Shown here one piece after another: positions 58,286 through 64,000 of a stretch of 64,000 bases of DNA (the stretch's first letter is position 1; each line of letters begins with the position of its first letter). The notes under the pieces were generated by a model that ran no database searches, was not told where the DNA came from, and saw only the letters and a program-made list of their open reading frames with translations. The translations under genes and the position numbers were made by a program. This DNA is from Durusdinium trenchii (taxonomy: Eukaryota > Sar > Dinophyceae > Suessiales > Symbiodiniaceae), in assembly GCA_963970005.1 (NCBI GenBank), contig CAXAMN010001447.1:1222462-1286461 (forward strand). Direction: 5' to 3'.

Positions 58286-61200
58286 GCCATGCATGTGGAA
58301 GGGGCGAAGCGCCTCGACTTCGACTACTTGGAGAAGTTCATGGTTGATTGCTTTTTAGCAGCAGGAGACCCAGTTTGTGGCTTGGGCATGTGTTCAGCTG
58401 TTAACATTAGACGCATACCATATGATCAAATATGTGCATGTGTTCTTCCTCAATTTGGTCTCAATTTGGTCCATGACTTTCATGGTTACGTTTTATGATG
58501 TTTTATGTTTGTTCTGAGCCCATGGGGAGTGCCTGGAAGTTTACGTTTACACCGTGCGTCTTACTCTGAGAGACCTTGCGCCTCATAGGCTTCGCAAGTT
58601 GGAGGATCTCAGAGTCCCATGTTGCCAACACAAGACGCTCGTATTCATGGCCAACACGACACGAGTTCGACAGGGTGAGTTCCCTTTACGAAAGCACACG
58701 ACATCTCTCTCCATACTGCTCCCTACAAACCTACCTGGACCTTCAAGGGGTGTCCAATGGAGGTCCCTTAGTGGTGTAGGCGCTTCCATTGGTGACCTCT
58801 TTGAAGGTGCTGGTACTGTAGTAGATCTTTTTCAAGCACAGTGTCAATGCGTTCAGCATGGATGCCAATCGAATGGATGCCAACTCGACCCTATCTCTGC
58901 TGTCGCCCCGCCATGAATTGAAACGCGCCTGCCCGGGCAGGGGCGTTTCACTCGGTGCAAAGCCCCTTCCCCTCACCGTGGGCGGATTGACTCGCAGGAT
59001 GCCCTGAGAAGGAATCCAAGATCTCTGCCTCGGTCCTGATCGAGGCGGACAAGCGTGGCATTGACAGCCACGGCATAGGCAGATTGACGCCCGGCGAGAG
59101 TGGACCATCTGGACGGAGTGTGACGCAGGGGGAAGACGAGACGGGGCGGAAGACGTGCTTGTTCTTCAGGTTTCGGAAGCACCATGACGAGACGAGTCGA
59201 TGTTTGGGAGCCCGAGACGGGCCATTTTCGTGTCGACACCCACAGGAGACTGTTGGGCGTAAACATCTTCTCGGGTAGACTGTTTGACCACATCGGATGA
59301 GGAAGACCATCTACTTAGACCGCATCAAGAATGGGATCTTGAAGCCGTATGCACCCATTGAGATCGTGAAGGAGACGGCGACTACAGCAATGGTGGATGC
59401 CAACATGGGGATGGGCCTCTATGTGGGCCCTTATTGTATCTCACGCAGATATCCAGAACCTTTGTGTTGCTTCTAAGCCTCCTGTGTTCTCCAGTTTTTG
59501 TCAATTTTATGAGAAATTTGCAAAGATGTGTGTGTGTGTGTGATTTGTTATTTGATGTTATTTGTTCCATTCCCTAACCTGGTTACCTGGCGTGCCCCAG
59601 GCATGGAGTTGGCCATTGCAAAGGCCAAAAAGAGCGGATTGGGTTTCGTCGCGTGCCGCAACAGCACCCACTATGGCATCGCCGGCTACTACACCTCCAT
59701 GGCCTGTGAGAAGGGTTGCGTGGGCTTCGCCGGGACGAATGCACGACCCTCCATTGCGCCGACCTTCGGTGTGGAGCCCTGCATGGGATGCGCGGTTGAA
59801 TGCTGAACGCACGTTGGTGATCGTTTCCTCCCAACCAAATCAACCGGAAGCCAAGTGAATCTGGCATAGGCGGCATAATTAGGGACTAGGACCCTTAGGA
59901 CTTAGGACCCCCAAATGGATAGAAAAGTAAACTTCCTACTGTCTTGAAACCCGTGCCGCTATCACGCGCTATCTATTTGGGGACCACCATATGAATGTGA
60001 CTCTGTATTCTGTATGAGTTCTTCCGGGTGTCCTCACGCGATTCCAAGGAACCAACCCTTTGTGCTTTGGCATTCCTACAGATGAGCCCTTCCCCTTCGT
60101 CATCGACTGCGCAACCTCCATTTGCCAGCGTGGCAAGGTAGAGAAGTATGCTCGCTTGGGACTGCCCACGCCCAAGGGCATCTTCACAGACATTTCGATT
60201 TGTTATTTTGTCTTCGGTGTGCCACAGCTCAATGAAATCCAGGCAAGTAGCGGCTAAGTAGCGTCTCCACTTGACGCCTCAAAAACAGAACTCGGACAGC
60301 AGCTAAAACAGTTCACTGGGCAAAGGAAACGTAACATCTTCTGGTTCGGAGGCCCGTGATTGAGCCTAACTCATCACCACAGTCGATTCATCCACAGTCG
60401 AGGCATGGTCATTGACAAGAATGGCGAAGAGCGCACAGACACTGAAGGGATCCTGAAAGGTATGGTGAAGGGTGAGTGCGCTTTGTGCCCCATTGGAGGT
60501 GCCGCAGCCATGGCATGCCATGGCCAACAAAACACTTTGCATGGTTCCAAGAACACGGTGTGGTGGGACGCCCAAACAAAGGAAACTTCGCATGTAAGAG
60601 GAAGTCAAGCTAGCTGTTGCCAGGTGTGGGAGATGAGCTCGGTGGCTACAAAGGCCAGCTGGATGTGTTCAGACAGGTTGTTCTTTAAATGTTTTAAACA
60701 AATCTTAAAATATCTGAATAGTGGTGTAAGATGGTGTAATTATGAATCGTTATGAATCATTGAACCATATGGAACCCCGGAAACACCCACCTGTCGACCA
60801 AGTTCTTCGCTGCTTTTCCTTCTGAAAGGGGGACGGTTTGGTTTAACCGGGAGGAGACTGGTCAGCCAGGAGAGTCAGCGAAAAGCATTCGAGGATTCGA
60901 CAAACGTCGAATTGTCTGACGTGTCCTTTGACCGTTTGAGGTTCAGATCTGATAGTATTAGTTGGTTTCCTCAATGTTGCCAGTGCCCAAGTTGAGAAGA
61001 AAATAATCAGGTCCATGTTCGGGTTCCATATATGATTCTGTTTGGGGCCAATTTGTCAAGCCTTCTCCAAGTTTCTACTCGACATCTCGATAAAACAGAG
61101 AGCGACTGCGGCATTTGTGAGTAGAGGCTGACCCTCCTTGAAATTGGCTTTCACGGTCTTTCAAGTATGTCAAGGACTGGCCCTGAGGTATTTATATCGA

Positions 61201-62592
61201 CAAGACTCATAGAAAACCGTCACCATTGTTTTCTTGTTTTCTTGTTGACGTGCGAGACCAAAATCAAGAATTAACCCCTAGAGGAGGTATAATTACCTCC
61301 GACGTGCCATCGAATTCGCGCGTCGTGGTCGTGGTAGGCTACTCCTGGTCCGTGGTCGTGGAGCTCCTCAGCATCGCCTTCCAGAACGGAGACTTTGGCG
61401 AGAAGCTCACGGGTGTGGACGCACAAGGAGCGGGGTGAGTCAGGTCGGCGATGGGAGGAAGTGATGGGGAGCGTCATGAAGGGTGGGGAAGGCAGGATTC
61501 TTGAAGGGTGGTACAGCGGTGGAACGGCTACACTGCCAGTGTTTTTTTTTGTGTTTTTTAGGAGCCACACTCTCAACGTTGTGCATCAATTTGACCTTTG
61601 GGATGCTTGGTGAGAAGATCCTACATGGAACTTATAGACAGGTTCAATGTTTTGATATGTTTTGATGTAAAAGGTGTATATTGAAAGGTGTTTGTTGTGG
61701 GAAGGTGATGCTCGAAACAGGAGTCGGACAGGTTGTCGCAATTTCTGGATAGATCCTATACTATATAACGGAATATACATGCAGCTCAGCTATGATAGAT
61801 ATCAAGCAAGGCAGTGATGTTTTGCGTTGCATTGGGGAAGCCAACGCTGTGGCGACAGGAAAGCCTGCCCCGATGTCCTTGGGGCATTTCTTTTTGGCGA
61901 TCGACGTGGAAGCCATTTGTGACCTTGAGGCTTTGTCTTGGTGTCTTCGCGCGTTCGCTTCAGCGAGGGCTGTCATGTCGTTGAACAAAGGGGAGTCCCG
62001 GCACCATCCAGCGCCCTCTCCTTCTCACTCTCCACCCTGCCCCACCTTATCTCCCACCGCGTCCCACCCTCTTTGCCCCGTTCCCAACGACGGGACTGGC
62101 TCAACAACCCCTCCCCTCCCCCTGACTTCGCTGAGCTCAACCCGCGTAAATCTCCCGACTCGTACCGTCCGGGTGACGAGTCGCAGGTCTTCAAGAAGAA
62201 GTCGGGCGACTTCCTCCGCTGGGTGCGCAGCACCGGGAAGGACCCCAATGGCCCGGGAAGGATTTGGACCGCGGGCGAGGCGGAGAACGACTTCCGACAG
62301 AAGCGGATGTCCGAAGGCCCGCAAAAAAAGAGGGAGGGAGGGGGGGTGAGGTGGGTGATTTGTTGTTTGTAGATTTTGTTGGAGGCAGTGGTGTGGGAAG
62401 GAGGGGTATGGAGATGAGTAGAGTTCGTCCTTCTGATTTGGACCCTTGGATCCGATGAAGCACGAGCAGAAGCGAGCATAAGCGAGCACAGGTGGTGTGA
62501 TGGTGCCGCCTGCCTTGCTCAAAGAAATGACGATGCTACGAGAAGACCTTCCGGCGATAAAGGAGAAGTATCCCAAATTTTGTTTCGAGTGA
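58286..62592 (+). CDS. Ldh_2-family malate/L-lactate-type dehydrogenase, complete 11-exon core
   Basis: Exons: 58286-58364, 58998-59085, 59302-59435, 59601-59786, 60049-60177, 60403-60498, 60624-60653, 61338-61427, 61859-61929, 62187-62316, 62492-62592 (TGA). Joined length is 1134 nt, with no stop before the TGA. From ATG 58289 this gives 376 aa, close to the usual 350-360 of this NAD(P)-dependent 2-hydroxyacid dehydrogenase family (archaeal MdhA/ComC, AllD, YiaK type; unrelated to classical LDH/MDH). Key blocks: EKFMVDCFLAAG, EADKRGIDSHGIGRL (catalytic His and Arg of the DSHGxxR motif), CRNSTHYGIAGYY (active-site His), GTNARPSIAPTFG, TNPLCFGIPTDEPFPFVIDC, GDELGGYKGYSWSVVVELL, SLGHFFLAID, and the C-terminal ALLKEMTMLREDLPA. 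No targeting peptide is seen in the core, so it is likely cytosolic unless upstream exons are used. Substrate (malate, lactate, ureidoglycolate or sulfolactate) is not decided. Donors: 4 GA, 4 GC, 2 GT; all acceptors AG|G. Confidence 0.93.
58919..58950. repeat. 32-bp near-perfect palindrome in intron 1 of the Ldh_2 gene
   Basis: tgaaacgcgcctgcccgggc followed by its complement (aggggcgtttca) with one mismatch pair. It lies 47 nt before the intron's AG. Could be a small foldback repeat or an RNA hairpin near the acceptor. Confidence 0.75.
59527..59542. repeat. (GT)n microsatellite in Ldh_2 intron 3
   Basis: Seven uninterrupted TG units. Similar short AC/GT runs are at about 35058 and 63322. 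Confidence 0.8.
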
Positions 62593-62954
62593 GCGACAGA
62601 TGGCAGAACGGCACTCCTAGCGGTAAGTTGATGTAAATGATATGTGTTTGCGGCTGATCGGTGACAATTAATTACAGGGGAGTGTTGTTTGCAATCTTGA
62701 GCAGTTCCATCCTGTGCGGAACAGTTGAACTCTTCTGCACAGTTCAGAATCATTACCTGACCTTCGCAAGACTGGCGTTTAGTTTCTGTTCCAGCATAGG
62801 TCGACCATGATGTTTTTGTCAAATCAGAGGGATCCAAGCATAACTTCCTTGACCGGGTGCTTGGCATATCTTGGCATCTGTCCAAGGCCTCACCGAGGGT
62901 CAGCGGGAAGACACCTCAGAAGTGGGTGTAAGCAAAGCATTTCATCGTAGGCAG
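62593..62954 (+). other. 3' flank of Ldh_2 gene, nothing recognised
   Basis: No polyadenylation signal is expected in dinoflagellates and none is obvious. No exon supported. Confidence 0.4.
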
Positions 62955-63155
62955 TTTGCAAAGTCTTCTCTTGAGGGGTTGCCAGCTGAACGCAAGGGGG
63001 CGCGCTTACTCGCGCGCGGGCTTGCTTCGCTGAACACTTTATCTTGGTCCAGCTTTTTTTCCAGAAGCCTGGCCTGGGTTCTGCGTCGAAAAGGTCTGCA
63101 CTTGGCAGTAGTTTTCCCTGACGAGTTGCTTCCAGCAGATGAAGGCTTTGACTAG
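62955..63155 (+). CDS. Possible terminal exon or small gene, unknown product
   Basis: After catcgtaggcag the frame reads FAKSSLEGLPAERKGARLLA, LASLNTLSWSSFFSRSLAWV and LRRKGLHLAVVFPDELLPAD, ending at TAG 63153-63155. Composition is protein-like and the ending natural. No family known. An antisense frame is open too but less convincing. Confidence 0.4.
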   Translation, partial: FAKSSLEGLPAERKGARLLARGLASLNTLSWSSFFSRSLAWVLRRKGLHLAVVFPDELLPADEGFD

Positions 63156-63360
63156 CCCCAGGTATCCAACAATCCCAAGAAGAAAACACATCGGGCTTTT
63201 TCGAAAGGCTTTGTTCCTGGTTGACTTGTTTTCCCTTTGGTGGATTCAAATTCTGAAGATGCTGTTTGAGACGTTGTTTTCCACAACTCCTGGTGTTTGA
63301 GGGAGGGATTGTCTTCGACACGCACACACACACAAAGCCGGCAAATCGCAGATCTGCAAG

Positions 63361-63418
63361 GCACTCATGGCGGACTTGCGTCGTGAGGCAGCGTGTTGGT
63401 CGCAGATGATCATTGGAG
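63361..63418 (+). CDS. Probable exon (ALMADLRREAACWSQMII)
   Basis: Acceptor gcagatctgcaag|G and donor GGAG|GTATCC bound 58 open nt. Phase 0 in, one base over at the end. Product unknown. Confidence 0.42.
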
Positions 63419-63769
63419 GTATCCAGGATAAATAGTGAATGTTGTGAGATGCGGGATCCTTGGATGTGGAAATGGATTACGTTGGATTACTACATAACTG
63501 CAAGTAGCAGCTTGTTTGAAGATCTTTGCCCGACATTCAGACCACTTTTGGCCAATGATGCCAAAGAGCTCTAGATCAATGCGCTGTGCCGCCAAAAATC
63601 ACAATTGCGCTGACAAGATCTTGAGAGTGATGCTTATTCAGACCAACAAGGCGACTGAAAGCTCATGTGGAAACATTGGAAGCAATTCTTCCTAGCTACC
63701 AAAACAGATGATCCTACGAGCTCCTTCGGGTAGAACCAGCAGCCCTGTTTTCGACCATTCCACCCGACT

Positions 63770-64000
63770 CACCGGCGATTGTTGCGACTCATCAACGACA
63801 CCTGCGGGCTCCCCTGCCGGCGATTTTGGCTCAAGGACTTTGCCACCGAACGGGGGGTCATACATTTGGTGGCCGGGGCGAAGGCCCATCGTCGAGCGTG
63901 TGGGTCCAACGACGAGTGCGCAGTTCGTGTCCACGGTGGACCGTGGGGACCCCGTCAAATGGACCCAATTCTGTCGGCAGTTCTTCTCCACCGGAACCGT
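63770..64000 (+). CDS. Likely exon running off the window, reading frame undecided
   Basis: GC-rich island open in two + frames to the window end: RLLRLINDTCGLPCRRFWLK followed by DFATERGVIHLV..., and GGSYIWWPGRRPIVERVG followed by TTSAQFVSTVDRGDPVKWT. An antisense frame is open as well. Codon bias does not separate them clearly. Confidence 0.4.

Noticed and set aside
62025-62885. 286-codon antisense open frame
   Set aside because: Overlaps Ldh_2 exons 10 and 11 on the opposite strand; explained by the G/C bias of the sense codons.
63822-63834. Exact 13-nt match (ATTTTGGCTCAAG) to the 3' end of the dinoflagellate spliced leader
   Set aside because: It lies inside a strongly open, coding-like island (a frame reads RRFWLKDF across it), is followed by GA and not a GT donor as in a spliced-leader RNA gene, and lacks the 5' leader bases.
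1-64000. CRISPR arrays, rRNA or tRNA genes, bacterial-type operons and promoters
   Set aside because: None seen; repeats are palindromic elements or minisatellites and genes are intron-rich eukaryotic ones.

Overview
The window reads as dinoflagellate nuclear DNA. Coding sequence is broken into dozens of short exons with long introns between them. Almost every exon I can place begins with G after an AG acceptor, and most introns start with GC or GA instead of GT. All genes I can support lie on the + strand, as expected of dinoflagellate unidirectional gene arrays. No operons, CRISPR arrays, rRNA or tRNA genes were recognised. One run of 10 N (22760-22769) marks an assembly join.

Layout. 256-854: the last two exons of an AzgA/AZG-type (NCS2) nucleobase permease whose 5' part lies before the window. 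About 1918-43437: one very large gene for a CFAP57/WDR65-like axonemal protein, pieced together from more than 40 short exons. Its WD40 propellers lie at 1.9-21.3 kb and its coiled-coil tail at 24.4-43.4 kb. Inside one of its introns is an intact, intronless, same-strand gene (22129-22521) for a small secreted protein with two cysteine modules that resemble CS-alpha-beta (defensin-like) cores. 44-47.5 kb: exons of one or two unrecognised genes, ending at 46144 and 47493. 48895 to about 53.65 kb: a secretory-pathway protein related to the DUF3431 family. 50-57.5 kb: further coding islands without a name. 58286-62592: a fully resolved 11-exon gene for an Ldh_2-family malate/L-lactate-type dehydrogenase. 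62.9-64 kb: exons of at least one more gene running off the window.

The space between exons holds many short palindromic (MITE-like) elements in at least six families, some with copies in both orientations, a minisatellite, and a dispersed 'tagtagcgatg' repeat family. Some lie inside introns.

The genes share no obvious pathway: membrane transport, cilium structure, a secreted cysteine-rich protein and 2-hydroxyacid redox metabolism sit side by side. The two best protein-level assignments are the Ldh_2 enzyme and the CFAP57-like gene. Exon edges come from conserved protein alignment recalled from family knowledge plus splice-site grammar, not from transcripts. Several CFAP57 exons are still missing, and its first and last codons are not settled.
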